Of a stretch of DNA of 45,992 nucleotides, positions 25,244 through 33,565 are shown in pieces (within the stretch, counting starts at the first letter, position 1; each line of letters begins with the position of its first letter). The position numbers and the translations under genes were made by a program. Origin of the DNA: an uncultured Rhodospirillales bacterium (GTDB lineage: Bacteria > Pseudomonadota > Alphaproteobacteria > Azospirillales > Azospirillaceae). The stretch covers positions 1-45,992 of the forward strand of contig CAIYNU010000076.1 in assembly GCA_903927615.1 (NCBI GenBank), read 5' to 3'. The notes under the pieces were generated by a model that saw nothing but the letters and a program-made list of their open reading frames with translations, ran no database searches and was not told where the DNA came from.

Positions 25244-26584
25244 ATGGCCATGGCCGCGATCCACCGAGGACCCGATGCCCCAATCCGCCGGCACCATTCG
25301 CCAGCCTCCCCCCTGATCAAGGCGGGACTGCTGGTGCTCATGCTGATGGCCGGCTGTTCCTCGAGCGAAGCCACCGCACCGCCGGTCGCCACCGGCCCCA
25401 CCGGCAACGCCGCGACCGCCCACCCCGAACCCAATGCCGACCTGCGCACCCAGAGCTTTCCGGAGTGGCTGGCCGACCTGCGCGCCGAGGCCCAGCGCCA
25501 GGGCATCCAGGCGACCACCCTGGATCACGCCTTCGCCCAGATTCACCTGCTTGACCGGGTGCTCGAACTGGACTCCACCCAGCCCGAGTTCGCCCGCCCG
25601 GTCTGGACCTACCTGGATTCCGAAGTCTCCGACCAGCGGATCCACCAGGGCTACGAACGGATGGCGGTTCATGCCGGCCTGTTATCCCGGGTCTCGGCCG
25701 AGTTCGGGGTACCGCCGCAAATCCTGGTGGCGTTTTGGGGTATTGAAAGCGATTATGGCCGGGACTGCGGCAATTTTTCGGTGGTGGATGCCCTGACCAC
25801 CCTGGCCTACCGCAGCCGCCGCCCCGCCTTCTTCCGTGGCGAGTTGCTGGCCGCGCTTCATATTCTGGATAAGGGCGATATTCCGCTCGAAAAAATGCGC
25901 GGCTCGTGGGCCGGCGCCATGGGCCAGACCCAATTTGTCCCGACCATCTTCCTCCAGCATGCGATCGACTACGACCATGACGGTCGCCGCGACATCTGGG
26001 ACAGCCTGCCCGACATCTTCGCGTCCACCGCCCATTTCGTCGCCGGCATCGGTTGGCGTTCCGGCGAATCCTGGGGTCAGGAAGTGCGCCTGCCCGCCGA
26101 CTTTCCCTGGGATCAGGCCGAACTCACCATCACCAAGCCCATCGCGGAATGGGTTCGTCTGGGTGTGCAGGCGGTCCGCGGCCCGGCCCTGTCCGGCGAC
26201 GGCCCCGCGTCGATCCTGGCACCGGCGGGCCATACCGGACCGGCATTCCTGGTCCGAGAGAATTTTCGGGTCATCATGCGCTACAACCCGTCGGTCAGCT
26301 ATGCCCTGTCCGTCGCGCTGCTGGCCGACCGGATCACCGGCGGCGCCCCCATCGCCGCTGCTTGGCCCCGACAGGAGGTGCCCCTCAGCCGGGCCGAGCG
26401 CATCGAGCTGCAACAGCGGCTGGCCGCCCTCGGCCTCAATCCCGGCGTCCCCGACTCTCTGATCGGTCCCAGCACCCGCAGCGCGGTCCGCGTGTTCCAA
26501 AAAACCCTCGGCGAGGTCCCCGACGGCTTCGTCACCAAACATGTGCTGGACGCCCTCCGCCACCACACCCCCAGTCCCACCTGA
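25244..26584 (+). CDS. MltB-type lipoprotein lytic transglycosylase
   Basis: 446 residues. Cleaves the MurNAc-GlcNAc bond of peptidoglycan with 1,6-anhydro product; anchored in the outer membrane by the lipobox LLVLMLMAGCSSSE (Cys near residue 43). The SLT-2 domain spans residues 70-360: catalytic Glu in AFWGIESDYGR, then NFSVVDALTTLAYRSRR, RGSWAGAMGQTQFVPTIFL, DYDHDGRRDIW and RVIMRYNPSVSYALSVALLAD. Residues 380-440 are a PG_binding_1 domain (LQQRLAALGLNPGVPD, IGPSTRSAVRVFQKTLG). GAGGAG lies six bases before the ATG. The N-terminus before the hydrophobic core is long (about 25 residues), so a later start is possible. Confidence 0.93.
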   Translation: MAMAAIHRGPDAPIRRHHSPASPLIKAGLLVLMLMAGCSSSEATAPPVATGPTGNAATAHPEPNADLRTQSFPEWLADLRAEAQRQGIQATTLDHAFAQIHLLDRVLELDSTQPEFARPVWTYLDSEVSDQRIHQGYERMAVHAGLLSRVSAEFGVPPQILVAFWGIESDYGRDCGNFSVVDALTTLAYRSRRPAFFRGELLAALHILDKGDIPLEKMRGSWAGAMGQTQFVPTIFLQHAIDYDHDGRRDIWDSLPDIFASTAHFVAGIGWRSGESWGQEVRLPADFPWDQAELTITKPIAEWVRLGVQAVRGPALSGDGPASILAPAGHTGPAFLVRENFRVIMRYNPSVSYALSVALLADRITGGAPIAAAWPRQEVPLSRAERIELQQRLAALGLNPGVPDSLIGPSTRSAVRVFQKTLGEVPDGFVTKHVLDALRHHTPSPT

Positions 26585-26740
26585 TCCAGGGCCGCCGGTG
26601 GCCAAGGGCGCTGTTTGATTGACAGTCCAGGACCCAGATTCTATGGTGCCGGGCACTTGGTCGGGCGGTTGGACGCCTGACCCGCCGTTGATCGACTTTC
26701 CGGGCTTTGTCGGCCCCCGACCTGGCGCAAAGGTAAAGCG

Positions 26741-27490
26741 ATGAAGATTCTTGTTCCCGTTAAGCGGGTTATTGATTACAATGTCAAGATTCGCGTCAAG
26801 CCGGACGGCTCGGGCGTCGAGACCGCAAACGTCAAGATGTCGATGAACCCCTTCGACGAGATTGCCGTCGAAGAATCGGTACGGCTCAAAGAGAAGGGCA
26901 CGGCAACCGAGGTGATCGCGACCAGTCTGGGCATCCAGGCCTGTCAGGAAACCATCCGGACCGCACTCGCCATGGGCGCCGACCGCGGCATTCACGTCGT
27001 CACCGACCAGGAGCTTCAGCCGCTGGCCGTCGCCAAGGCCCTGGCCGCCATCGTCGCGCGGGAAAAGCCCGAGCTGGTTCTGATGGGCAAGCAGGCCATC
27101 GACGATGACTGCAACCAGACCGGCCAGATGCTGGCGGCGCTGTTGGGTTGGTCCCAGGGCACTTTCGCCTCCAAACTGGTGGTGTCCGACGACGGGGTCA
27201 TCGTGACCCGGGAAGTCGATGGCGGGCTGGAGACGGTGTTGCTCACGCTGCCGGCGGTGGTGACGGTGGACCTGCGGATGAACGAGCCGCGTTACGCCTC
27301 GCTGCCCAACATCATGAAGGCCAAGAAAAAACCCATCGCCGCGCTCACTCCCGCCGACCTTGGCGTGGACCTGACGCCGCGCCTGAAGACCCTCAAGGTC
27401 GAAGAACCGCCCAAACGCCAGGGCGGGGTCAAGGTGGCCTCGGTCGAGGCGTTGGTGAGCAAGCTCAAGAACGAAGCGCGGGTGATCTGA
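26741..27490 (+). CDS. etfB: Electron transfer flavoprotein beta subunit
   Basis: 249 residues. With EtfA it carries electrons from acyl-CoA dehydrogenases to the quinone pool via ETF-QO. Landmarks: [65 protein letters not shown] and [15 protein letters not shown] (ETF beta signature region). Starts ATG 26741 after AAAGG. It is separated by one base from etfA and about 30 bases further from hbd, forming a three-gene fatty-acid or hydroxybutyrate oxidation operon. It is the ordinary short-chain type, not FixA, as judged by the neighbours. Confidence 0.96.
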   Translation: MKILVPVKRVIDYNVKIRVKPDGSGVETANVKMSMNPFDEIAVEESVRLKEKGTATEVIATSLGIQACQETIRTALAMGADRGIHVVTDQELQPLAVAKALAAIVAREKPELVLMGKQAIDDDCNQTGQMLAALLGWSQGTFASKLVVSDDGVIVTREVDGGLETVLLTLPAVVTVDLRMNEPRYASLPNIMKAKKKPIAALTPADLGVDLTPRLKTLKVEEPPKRQGGVKVASVEALVSKLKNEARVI

Positions 27491-27491
27491 C

Positions 27492-28433
27492 ATGGCCATC
27501 CTGGTAATCGCCGAACACGATAACGTCGTTCTCAAATCGTCGACCCTGACCACGCTGGGGGCGGCGGTACGGCTTGGTGGCGACATTCACCTGCTGGTGG
27601 CGGGTTTGGGCGCCGACGCCGTGGCCGGCACCGCCGCCACACTGGCGGGTGTCACCAAGGTGTTGCACGCCGACGCCGACGAATACGCCCATGGCAGCGC
27701 CGAAAACCTGGCACCGCTGGTGGTTCGCCTGGCCAAAGACGCCAGCCATGTGCTGGCGCCGGCCACCGCCTTCGGCAAGAATCTGCTGCCCCGGGTTGCG
27801 GCTCTGCTGGATGTCGCGATGATTTCCGAAATCATCGGCGTCATCGGCCCCGACACGTTCACGCGGCCGATTTATGCCGGCAACGCCATCGCCACCGTGC
27901 AGTCGTCCGACCCGATCAAGGTGCTGACCATCCGCGGTACCGCCTTCGAGCCGGCCCGGGCCGGGGCAACCCAGGCCCCCGTCGAAGGCATCGCCGGCAC
28001 CGGGGACCCCGGTCTCTCGGCCTTCGTCGGTCAGGAACTGTCCAAGTCGGAACGTCCCGAGCTGACCACCGCCCGAGTCGTGATCGCCGGCGGGCGCGGT
28101 CTGCAATCGGCCGCGAATTTCCGGATGCTGGAGCGACTGGCCGACCAGTTGGGCGCAGCGATCGGCGCGTCCCGAGCGGCGGTGGACGCGGGTTTCGTCG
28201 CCAACGACACCCAGATCGGCCAAACCGGCAAGATCGTGGCGCCTGAACTGTATATCGCCGTCGGCATTTCCGGGGCGATCCAGCATCTTGCCGGCATGAA
28301 GGACTCCAAGGTGATCGTCGCCATCAACAAGGACGAGGAAGCGCCGATCTTTCAGGTCGCCGACTATGGCTTGGTTGCCGATCTGTTCAAGGCGATTCCC
28401 GACCTGATCCAGGAACTGGAAAAGGCCGGCTGA
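27492..28433 (+). CDS. etfA: Electron transfer flavoprotein alpha subunit
   Basis: 313 residues, FAD-binding subunit. The C-terminal FAD domain is clear: [75 protein letters not shown] and [15 protein letters not shown]. The N-terminal half has the usual ETF domain (LVIAEHDN to [17 protein letters not shown]). It begins one base after the etfB stop. No iron-sulfur or extra N-terminal domain is present, so this is the standard dehydrogenase-linked ETF. Confidence 0.97.
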   Translation: MAILVIAEHDNVVLKSSTLTTLGAAVRLGGDIHLLVAGLGADAVAGTAATLAGVTKVLHADADEYAHGSAENLAPLVVRLAKDASHVLAPATAFGKNLLPRVAALLDVAMISEIIGVIGPDTFTRPIYAGNAIATVQSSDPIKVLTIRGTAFEPARAGATQAPVEGIAGTGDPGLSAFVGQELSKSERPELTTARVVIAGGRGLQSAANFRMLERLADQLGAAIGASRAAVDAGFVANDTQIGQTGKIVAPELYIAVGISGAIQHLAGMKDSKVIVAINKDEEAPIFQVADYGLVADLFKAIPDLIQELEKAG

Positions 28434-28467
28434 TCCAAAAGCATCACCCGCGCGGAAGGGAACGGCC

Positions 28468-29340
28468 ATGATAGAGACCATCGGCATCGTCGGTGCCGGC
28501 CAGATGGGCACCGGCATTGCTCAGGTCGCGGCGACGGCCGGTTATCAGGTCAAGATGCTTGACCTCAAAGACGACCTGCTCTCGGCCGCCATGGCCAGAA
28601 TCCGGGCCAGTTTCGAGCGGCAGGTCAACAAAGGCAAGATCACCGTCGAGGAACGCGATGCGGCCCTGGTCCGCATCATCACCGGCACCAACTACCAGTT
28701 GTTCGGCGACTGCGATCTGGTGATCGAGGCGGTTGTCGAGAACGAGGCGATCAAACGGGACATCCTCAAGAAGCTGTGCGCCCACCTGAAGCCCACGGCG
28801 ATGATCGCCACCAATACATCGTCGATTTCGATCACCCGGCTGGCCGCGGTGACCGACCGGCCGCAAAAGTGCCTGGGCATGCACTTCATGAATCCGGTCC
28901 CGGTCATGGAACTGGTCGAGATCATCCGCGGGATCGCCACCGATCAGGATACGTTCAATCAAGCCCGGGATGTGGTGGCCAAACTGGGCAAGATCGCGGC
29001 GGTCGCCGAGGACTTCCCGGCCTTCATCGTCAACCGCATCCTGCTGCCGATGATCAACGAGGCGGTCTACACCCTGTACGAAGGGGTGGGTACGGTGGGC
29101 GCCATCGATCTCGCCTTGCGCCTTGGCGCCCATCACCCCATGGGGCCATTACAACTGGCCGACTTCATCGGTCTCGACACCGTGCTGTCGGTGATGCAGG
29201 TGCTGTACGAGGGACTCGCCGACAGCAAGTACCGGCCCTGCCCGCTGCTGGTGAAGTATGTCGAGGCCGGCTGGCTCGGTCGGAAAGCCGGCCGCGGGTT
29301 CTACGACTATTCCCAGACGCCGCCGGTGCCCAGCCGGTAG
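28468..29340 (+). CDS. 3-hydroxybutyryl-CoA dehydrogenase
   Basis: 290 residues. Oxidises (S)-3-hydroxyacyl-CoA with NAD, or runs in reverse, in butanoate or fatty-acid metabolism; cytoplasmic. The Rossmann motif is IGIVGAGQMGTGIAQVAA, followed by ATNTSSISITRLA, GMHFMNPVPVMELVEI (catalytic His region), FPAFIVNRILLPMINEA and LGAHHPMGPLQLADFIGLD, ending RKAGRGFYDY. The single-domain length fits Hbd/PaaH. GGAAGGG precedes the ATG. Last gene of the etfBA-hbd operon; a large inverted repeat follows at 29372. I would call it hbd-like rather than fix a symbol. Confidence 0.95.
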   Translation: MIETIGIVGAGQMGTGIAQVAATAGYQVKMLDLKDDLLSAAMARIRASFERQVNKGKITVEERDAALVRIITGTNYQLFGDCDLVIEAVVENEAIKRDILKKLCAHLKPTAMIATNTSSISITRLAAVTDRPQKCLGMHFMNPVPVMELVEIIRGIATDQDTFNQARDVVAKLGKIAAVAEDFPAFIVNRILLPMINEAVYTLYEGVGTVGAIDLALRLGAHHPMGPLQLADFIGLDTVLSVMQVLYEGLADSKYRPCPLLVKYVEAGWLGRKAGRGFYDYSQTPPVPSR

Positions 29341-29371
29341 CCTCCCGTCGCCCCCCGTTGCCTGTTTGTCC

Positions 29372-29411
29372 CTGTCGGATGTCGGACATGCTCGCGTCCG
29401 AGATCCGACAG
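29372..29411. repeat. Large imperfect inverted repeat after hbd
   Basis: Outer arms 29372-29380 and 29403-29411 pair over nine bases and inner arms 29382-29387 and 29396-29401 over six, with one G-G mismatch and an eight-base loop. It may be the etfBA-hbd terminator. Its left arm contains the TGT-N10-ACA site listed separately, so one function may hide the other. Confidence 0.65.
29373..29388 (+). promoter_or_regulatory. Possible NifA upstream activator site (TGT-N10-ACA)
   Basis: TGT at 29373-29375 and ACA at 29386-29388 are exactly ten bases apart, the consensus of NifA binding sites. The centre lies about 120 bases upstream of the start point predicted from the sigma-54 promoter at 29473, a usual distance. 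It overlaps an inverted repeat, so coincidence is possible. Confidence 0.45.
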
Positions 29412-29472
29412 CGGGTGTCCCGATTCCCGGTCCTCTCCCCCGTGAAACCATCGTTGCCTGCCTGATCCCGCG

Positions 29473-29488
29473 TGGCATCATGTTTGCT
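29473..29488 (+). promoter_or_regulatory. Sigma-54 (RpoN) -24/-12 promoter
   Basis: TGGCAT-CATGT-TTGCT matches the RpoN consensus TGGCAC-N5-TTGCW at all but one position, with GG and GC exactly ten bases apart. Transcription would start near 29499, leaving a leader of about 130 bases before the FeSII-like gene at 29627. Confidence 0.65.
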
Positions 29489-29626
29489 TGGCTCCCTCCT
29501 CGGGGAACGACGTCACGTCGCTGTGTTGGCGGCGGCGCGCCCCGGGGCGCGGCAAGTCCCGCCGGATCGGGACTTCACCCGGACGGCAGGATTGGGTGTC
29601 TTCGCAACAGATTCTGGAGGGACTCT

Positions 29627-30022
29627 ATGGCCAATATCACGTTTAGCGGCCTGACGATGGGTAAAGACATCACGGTGTACGGAACGGCCGGCGATACCGG
29701 CACGCTGCTGGCCATCGCCAAGAAACATAGCATTCCGATCCCGTTCCAATGCCAGGACGGTGAGTGCGGCTCGTGCCTGGTCAAAGTGACCTATCTCGAC
29801 GACAAGGCGCCGCTCGCCATTGCCCTCTCGGAGAAGGAAAAGCTGACGCTCAGCGTCAATGGTAAGCTGAGCCGGGAGCGCCTGGAACAGGCCGAGGTCA
29901 ACGACCGGCCGCCGCCGTTCCGCCTGGCCTGCCAATACATCGTGCGTGACGAAAATATTCTGGTGGAGTTCACCGGAGAACCCGGCGTCGAAATCGATCT
30001 GCGCCGGCAAGCCAAAAAGTAA
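29627..30022 (+). CDS. FeSII (Shethna protein II)-like [2Fe-2S] ferredoxin
   Basis: 131 residues. A plant-type [2Fe-2S] fold: the cluster loop is FQCQDGECGSCLVKVTYLDD (Cys-x4-Cys-x2-Cys) and the fourth Cys is in FRLACQYIV. The ending DENILVEFTGEPG and the loop with QDGxCGSCLVK closely match, as I recall them, the Azotobacter FeSII protein that protects nitrogenase from oxygen by forming an inactive complex. ATG 29627 follows GGAGG by six bases. A sigma-54 promoter and a TGT-N10-ACA site upstream agree with a nif-linked role. Monocistronic: a perfect hairpin follows at 30069. Function is inferred from similarity and promoter type. Confidence 0.88.
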   Translation: MANITFSGLTMGKDITVYGTAGDTGTLLAIAKKHSIPIPFQCQDGECGSCLVKVTYLDDKAPLAIALSEKEKLTLSVNGKLSRERLEQAEVNDRPPPFRLACQYIVRDENILVEFTGEPGVEIDLRRQAKK

Positions 30023-30068
30023 CCGCACCCCCTTCAAAGTCCGGAGGCCGGGCCGAGCCATCCTTGCG

Positions 30069-30099
30069 CGCTGCCACCCCATCGGCTAGGGTGGCAGCG
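30069..30099 (+). terminator. 11-bp perfect hairpin after the FeSII-like gene
   Basis: CGCTGCCACCC at 30069-30079 pairs with 30089-30099 around a nine-base loop, 47 bases after the ferredoxin stop and followed by a short pyrimidine-rich stretch. Probable terminator of the ferredoxin transcript, 34 bases before the next start. Confidence 0.65.
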
Positions 30100-30132
30100 T
30101 CCGTTCTCCCCGCCTGCCCCCGGTCTCCCCCC

Positions 30133-30603
30133 ATGGCGTCCCATCGCCCCGTATATTCGGCGTTAGCCGCCGCCCTGATCGCCCTGCTGATGACGGGCCC
30201 GGCCGCCGCCCAAACGCCGCGCAGCCCGTCGGTATTCGACCCGTTGGCCACCCCCTTCACGGACAGTGAAGTCGGAGGCATCGGCTGTGCCGTGGCGACC
30301 ACCGCCGCCGGCATCGGCATCATCGCCGCCATGGGCGGCCCGGCTGCGATGGCCGCAGCATTGCAAAGCGTGCTGACGCCCCGCGCCGTACTGGAGGCGT
30401 CGGCAGCCACCGCCTTCGTCGCCTCCAGCGCCTGCTATGTGGGTCAGGCCATGGCGCCGGTGGTCATGCTCGGCTGGTTGTCCGTGCTCGACGCCCTCAG
30501 CGGCCCGATCGGACCCCTTCCGGCCAACCCCGGGGTCGGCGGTCGCAGAGCCGACCTTTCGGTTCCCCCTGCCGACGGCGGGCAGGGCAGCGCCGCCCCA
30601 TAG
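30133..30603 (+). CDS. Two-helix cysteine membrane protein, paralogue E
   Basis: 156 residues. Signal-like start (YSALAAALIALLMTGPAAAQ), then the module seen at 6792-9545 in diverged form: TDSEVGGIGCAVATTAAGIG, a Gly-Pro in the first helix (AAMGGPAAMAAAL), LTPRA at the turn and VASSACYVGQAMAPVVMLGW. It keeps both cysteines and the Pro after the second helix, but has lost the GPSE glutamate, and its tail lacks the xVAE ending. It is about 20 kb from the other four on the opposite strand, next to the FeSII-like gene. No good ribosome site precedes ATG 30133. Membership in the family is by eye. Confidence 0.65.
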   Translation: MASHRPVYSALAAALIALLMTGPAAAQTPRSPSVFDPLATPFTDSEVGGIGCAVATTAAGIGIIAAMGGPAAMAAALQSVLTPRAVLEASAATAFVASSACYVGQAMAPVVMLGWLSVLDALSGPIGPLPANPGVGGRRADLSVPPADGGQGSAAP

Positions 30604-30622
30604 ATCACAAAGAAAAAGAAGA

Positions 30623-30639
30623 GCGGGCAGGATGCCCGC
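30623..30639. repeat. REP-like palindrome GCGGGCA-GGA-TGCCCGC
   Basis: A perfect 7-bp stem with a 3-base loop followed by GCTCCCGGG. It has the form of the REP-type intergenic palindromes found in many Proteobacteria. It lies between the convergent genes ending at 30603 and 30713 and could act as a transcript end. Confidence 0.5.
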
Positions 30640-30712
30640 GCTCCCGGGACAGGACCTCGTCTTGCGCCGATGGAGCCCTGCCCCCTGCCCTGACCCGGCG
30701 TTCCCGATGCGC

Positions 30713-31129
30713 CTAGGGCGCCCGCGGCGGCAATGCAGCACCCCGGGCCGGCTCGCCGGCCCGCTCGGCACGGCCTTCCCCTTTTTGCGCTTTACGCGAC
30801 TCGGCCAACACGCCACCGCGTGCTGCCGCCCGCTGGCTCAATGTGGCCTTCATCTCGGTGCGAATCTGAACCCGCGCCTGTTCGGTGGTGGCGGCGCGCA
30901 TGGACTGACGATAGGCTTGGCGCTCGGCTTGGGTCATCAACTCCCGCGCCCGGAACACCGGCTGTTCAGCCGCCGGCCGAGCCGGGGCCACAACCGCCGG
31001 CGCGGGGGCCGCCTGCGCCGCCGCGGGGGCCCGGACCTGCTGAGCCGCGGCCTGTCCCGGAATCATCGCCGACGCCACGAGTGCCGTTCCCAGCATCATC
31101 GCGCCGTAAAACGTCTTCCACTGCTGCAT
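30713..31129 (-). CDS. Small secreted Ala/Arg-rich protein
   Basis: 138 residues. The signal peptide is clear (FYGAMMLGTALVASAMIPGQ with AAAQ cleavage). Then comes an Ala/Pro-rich linker and a helical, charged segment: ELMTQAERQAYRQSMRAATT followed by EQARVQIRTEMKA. This 'LMTxxERxAYxxxMRxAxT' segment is familiar from short periplasmic proteobacterial proteins of unknown function. The tail is very basic and low-complexity. ATG 31129 follows GGGAGAG by four bases; the longer open frame upstream is not supported. Divergent from pyrF, convergent with the two-helix gene. Confidence 0.7.
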   Translation of the reverse strand: MQQWKTFYGAMMLGTALVASAMIPGQAAAQQVRAPAAAQAAPAPAVVAPARPAAEQPVFRARELMTQAERQAYRQSMRAATTEQARVQIRTEMKATLSQRAAARGGVLAESRKAQKGEGRAERAGEPARGAALPPRAP

Positions 31130-31152
31130 GCTGCTCTCCCTCACCTGTTTCA

Positions 31153-31178
31153 ATCCTGAAGTACGATCCTGAAGTAAG
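31153..31178. repeat. Short tandem repeat, two 13-base units
   Basis: ATCCTGAAGTACG is followed directly by ATCCTGAAGTAAG (one unit each of 13 bases, 12 identical). It lies in the divergent region between the small secreted gene and pyrF and might be a pair of binding half-sites, or chance. Confidence 0.35.
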
Positions 31179-31425
31179 GCCTTAACGTACGGACCAGGCC
31201 TGCCGGCCCCCGAAACCACTGCCACGCCCGGTGGATCAGCGCCGGCGCCCAACGCCCACTTACTCTCTCCGGCTGGGAAGTCAAGGCTGGTTTCCGCCCC
31301 CCTGTCTCTCCGGGATTGCCGAAGGCCAGCCCCGCGGTGCTCGGCGCTTGCCGATGAGGCCGGTTTCTGGTTTTGATGACGCATACCCGTTTCCTGACGA
31401 ATGCCCCCGTGAGGAGGATGTCACC

Positions 31426-32169
31426 GTGAGTCACGCTGGTTCCTGCCTGTTCTGTGCCGTCGACACCACCGACCTGGCGGTAGCCCGGCGGCTGGCACGG
31501 CAACTGACCGGCGCCGTAGGCGGGCTCAAGCTCGGGCTGGAATTCTTCGTTGCCCATGGATCGGCCGGGGTGCGGACGGTGCTGGGCGAAACCGGACTGC
31601 CGCTGTTCCTCGACCTTAAGTTTCACGACATTCCCAACACCGCCGCGGGCGCCGTGCGGGCGGCGGTAGCCTTGGCTCCGACCTTCCTGACGGTCCATAT
31701 CAGCGGCGGCGCCGCGATGATGAAAGCGGCGGCCGAAACCGCCACCAGCGAGTCGGCCCGGTTGGGTGTGCGACGACCGCGCCTGCTCGGGGTCACGGTG
31801 CTGACCAGCCTGACCGACCGCGAGCTGTTCACGGTGGGTCAGGAAACGCCGGTCGCGGCCCAGGTGGCCCGATTGGCCGCGCTCGCCGAGGACGCCGGAC
31901 TCGACGGCGTGGTCTGCTCACCCCACGAAATCGCGCTGGTGCGCGACCAGACCCGGCCGGACTTCGTGATCATGGTCCCCGGCATCCGCCCGGCGGCCAG
32001 CCTGCATGGGGACCAGAAGCGGGTGATGACCCCGGCCCAGGCGCGCGCCGCCGGGGCCGATTATCTGGTGGTCGGCCGCCCGATCACCCAGGACAAAAAC
32101 CCCGCGGCCGCAGCGGCGCGTATCGCTGCGGAGCTGACGGAGGGGAATGCCGGCCCACCTCACGACTGA
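31426..32169 (+). CDS. pyrF: Orotidine 5'-phosphate decarboxylase
   Basis: 247 residues. Last step of UMP synthesis. The catalytic stretch LFLDLKFHDIPNTAAGAVRA carries the Asp-Lys-Asp network; other landmarks are LFCAVDTTDLAVARRLA, GLKLGLEFF, LGVTVLTSL, GVVCSPHE, MVPGIRPA and ADYLVVGRPITQDKNP. I take GTG 31426 as start: GAGGAGG stands eight bases upstream and the conserved domain begins ten residues later; the open frame upstream is not family-like. About 300 bases separate it from the divergent small secreted gene. Confidence 0.96.
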   Translation: MSHAGSCLFCAVDTTDLAVARRLARQLTGAVGGLKLGLEFFVAHGSAGVRTVLGETGLPLFLDLKFHDIPNTAAGAVRAAVALAPTFLTVHISGGAAMMKAAAETATSESARLGVRRPRLLGVTVLTSLTDRELFTVGQETPVAAQVARLAALAEDAGLDGVVCSPHEIALVRDQTRPDFVIMVPGIRPAASLHGDQKRVMTPAQARAAGADYLVVGRPITQDKNPAAAAARIAAELTEGNAGPPHD

Positions 32170-32265
32170 TCCATCAACGGAACCGTTGGCTCCTTCTCGA
32201 GACTCGCCGGTCCGCGGCTCGCGACCGCCACCGCGCAATCGGCGTCGGCGCCGCACAGGCGGGTT

Positions 32266-33501
32266 TTAGTGGATCGGGACCGGTTGTTGTTGGTGCAGCA
32301 GGTTTCCCAGCAATTCACCAAAGCCGGCCGGATAACCAACCACCGAGGTCGGCAACTTGCCGTCCGTCTTCTGGCCGAACGCCCGCACCGCTTCGGCCGA
32401 TGCCAGCGCCCCGATGGTCGGGGCCAAGGGAGCCAGCAGTTCGGCGATGGCTTTGTCTTGCTGGGCGACATACCGCCGGTTGATGGCGTCCTGGATTGGC
32501 TGATCGAAGGAAAAGGTGTCGGCCCAACCGAGAAAATCCAGGTCGATCCCGAACTTGGAAAACTCGCTGGCCGCACTTTTCCGGACCGCCTCAAGAATGG
32601 CGTTGGCCTGGGCGTTGTTGTCATCCAACGTGCGGGTCGTCATTTCACTACAGATCAGCGAGTTAACCAACTTTCGACCGACGTCATCCATCACATCGGC
32701 GACTTTGCGGCTGTAGAAAACCGAAGTGAAAATCACGTCCAGACTGGTCGGGTCCCCTTGTGGCGGAATCACACCGAAGTGGTACAGGTATTTCGCGGCA
32801 TTGTCTTCGGTGATCGAGACCCCGATGTTGATCCCTCCGGAAATATTCAGACCCTCCTTGCTCTGGCAGAAGAATCCTTCCTTGCGGACCGATGAGCCGC
32901 GATCACTCGCGTTGACCCATTCCCGGCTGTAGGTGGTCCGATCGACGATGATCAACCGCCCGGTCGACACATAAAAGTCCGGCATGCTGAACCACGCGGT
33001 ACCGCCCGATCCCGACAGCTTGGCGTGAGGAATCTGAAAACGCTTGAGCGGTACCCGATTGGCCGCCAGGAACGCTTCCGATTCAAACCGGGCCTGGCTG
33101 TCCTTGTTGCCCCCGGCATCGGGGATGAAGAACGCCGATTGGTTCGGCAGAATGGTGTAGACTTCCGTGCGATCGGCCTTGTCGGCAAACGCCCAGGCCC
33201 CCTGGGGCGCACCAAGCCCCGCCAGCAGCAGCAGGCCGAACGGCGCGCGGCCCTTGAGAACCCGGCACAGCGGTGCCCACCAGACCGCCAGCAGCGCGAC
33301 CAGCAGCAACCCCAGGGGCAACGCGCCGACATGGCTGAGGGACCGCAGCGACCACGCCGTCGTGACCGCCGCGCCATCGCTGTTGGCGAATTGGTTGCCG
33401 GCCACACTGGCCGAAACCAGCGTGGCCGCGGGATCCAGCAGGATCGCTTGCAGTCCGTAGCCGACCAGGGCGACCAGACTGAGAACAAGTCGGATTGGCA
33501 T
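32266..33501 (-). CDS. SPFH/Band 7-like membrane protein
   Basis: 411 residues. Three N-terminal hydrophobic segments (LVLSLVALVGYGLQAIL, LPLGLLLVALLAVWW and FGLLLLAGLGAPQGAWAF) precede a region that resembles the SPFH fold: ILPNQSAFFIPDAGG, RLIIVDRTTYSREWVN, GINIGVSITEDNAAKYLYHF and SRKVADVMDDVGRKLVNSLI. The C-terminal part is helical (TLDDNNAQANAILEAVRKSA). SPFH proteins form large membrane-attached oligomers. The ribosome site (GAGG) is eight bases upstream of the ATG. Monocistronic. The match to SPFH is by motif pattern, so moderate certainty; other short-chain scaffold families are possible. Confidence 0.65.
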   Translation of the reverse strand: MPIRLVLSLVALVGYGLQAILLDPAATLVSASVAGNQFANSDGAAVTTAWSLRSLSHVGALPLGLLLVALLAVWWAPLCRVLKGRAPFGLLLLAGLGAPQGAWAFADKADRTEVYTILPNQSAFFIPDAGGNKDSQARFESEAFLAANRVPLKRFQIPHAKLSGSGGTAWFSMPDFYVSTGRLIIVDRTTYSREWVNASDRGSSVRKEGFFCQSKEGLNISGGINIGVSITEDNAAKYLYHFGVIPPQGDPTSLDVIFTSVFYSRKVADVMDDVGRKLVNSLICSEMTTRTLDDNNAQANAILEAVRKSAASEFSKFGIDLDFLGWADTFSFDQPIQDAINRRYVAQQDKAIAELLAPLAPTIGALASAEAVRAFGQKTDGKLPTSVVGYPAGFGELLGNLLHQQQPVPIH

Positions 33502-33565
33502 TGGGAAACCTCATCGCTCAAAAAAACCGGCGTGACCACCGGCTTTGCTTGTTGAGACGACCATC

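Noticed and set aside
26585-26740. Sigma-54 promoter before etfB
   Set aside because: Several GG...GC pairs are present, but none has the ten-base spacing with TGGCA and TTGC elements.
25682-27586. 634-residue minus-strand frame opposite mltB and etfB
   Set aside because: Crosses two well-supported genes on the opposite strand and reads as low-complexity His/Gly/Arg sequence.
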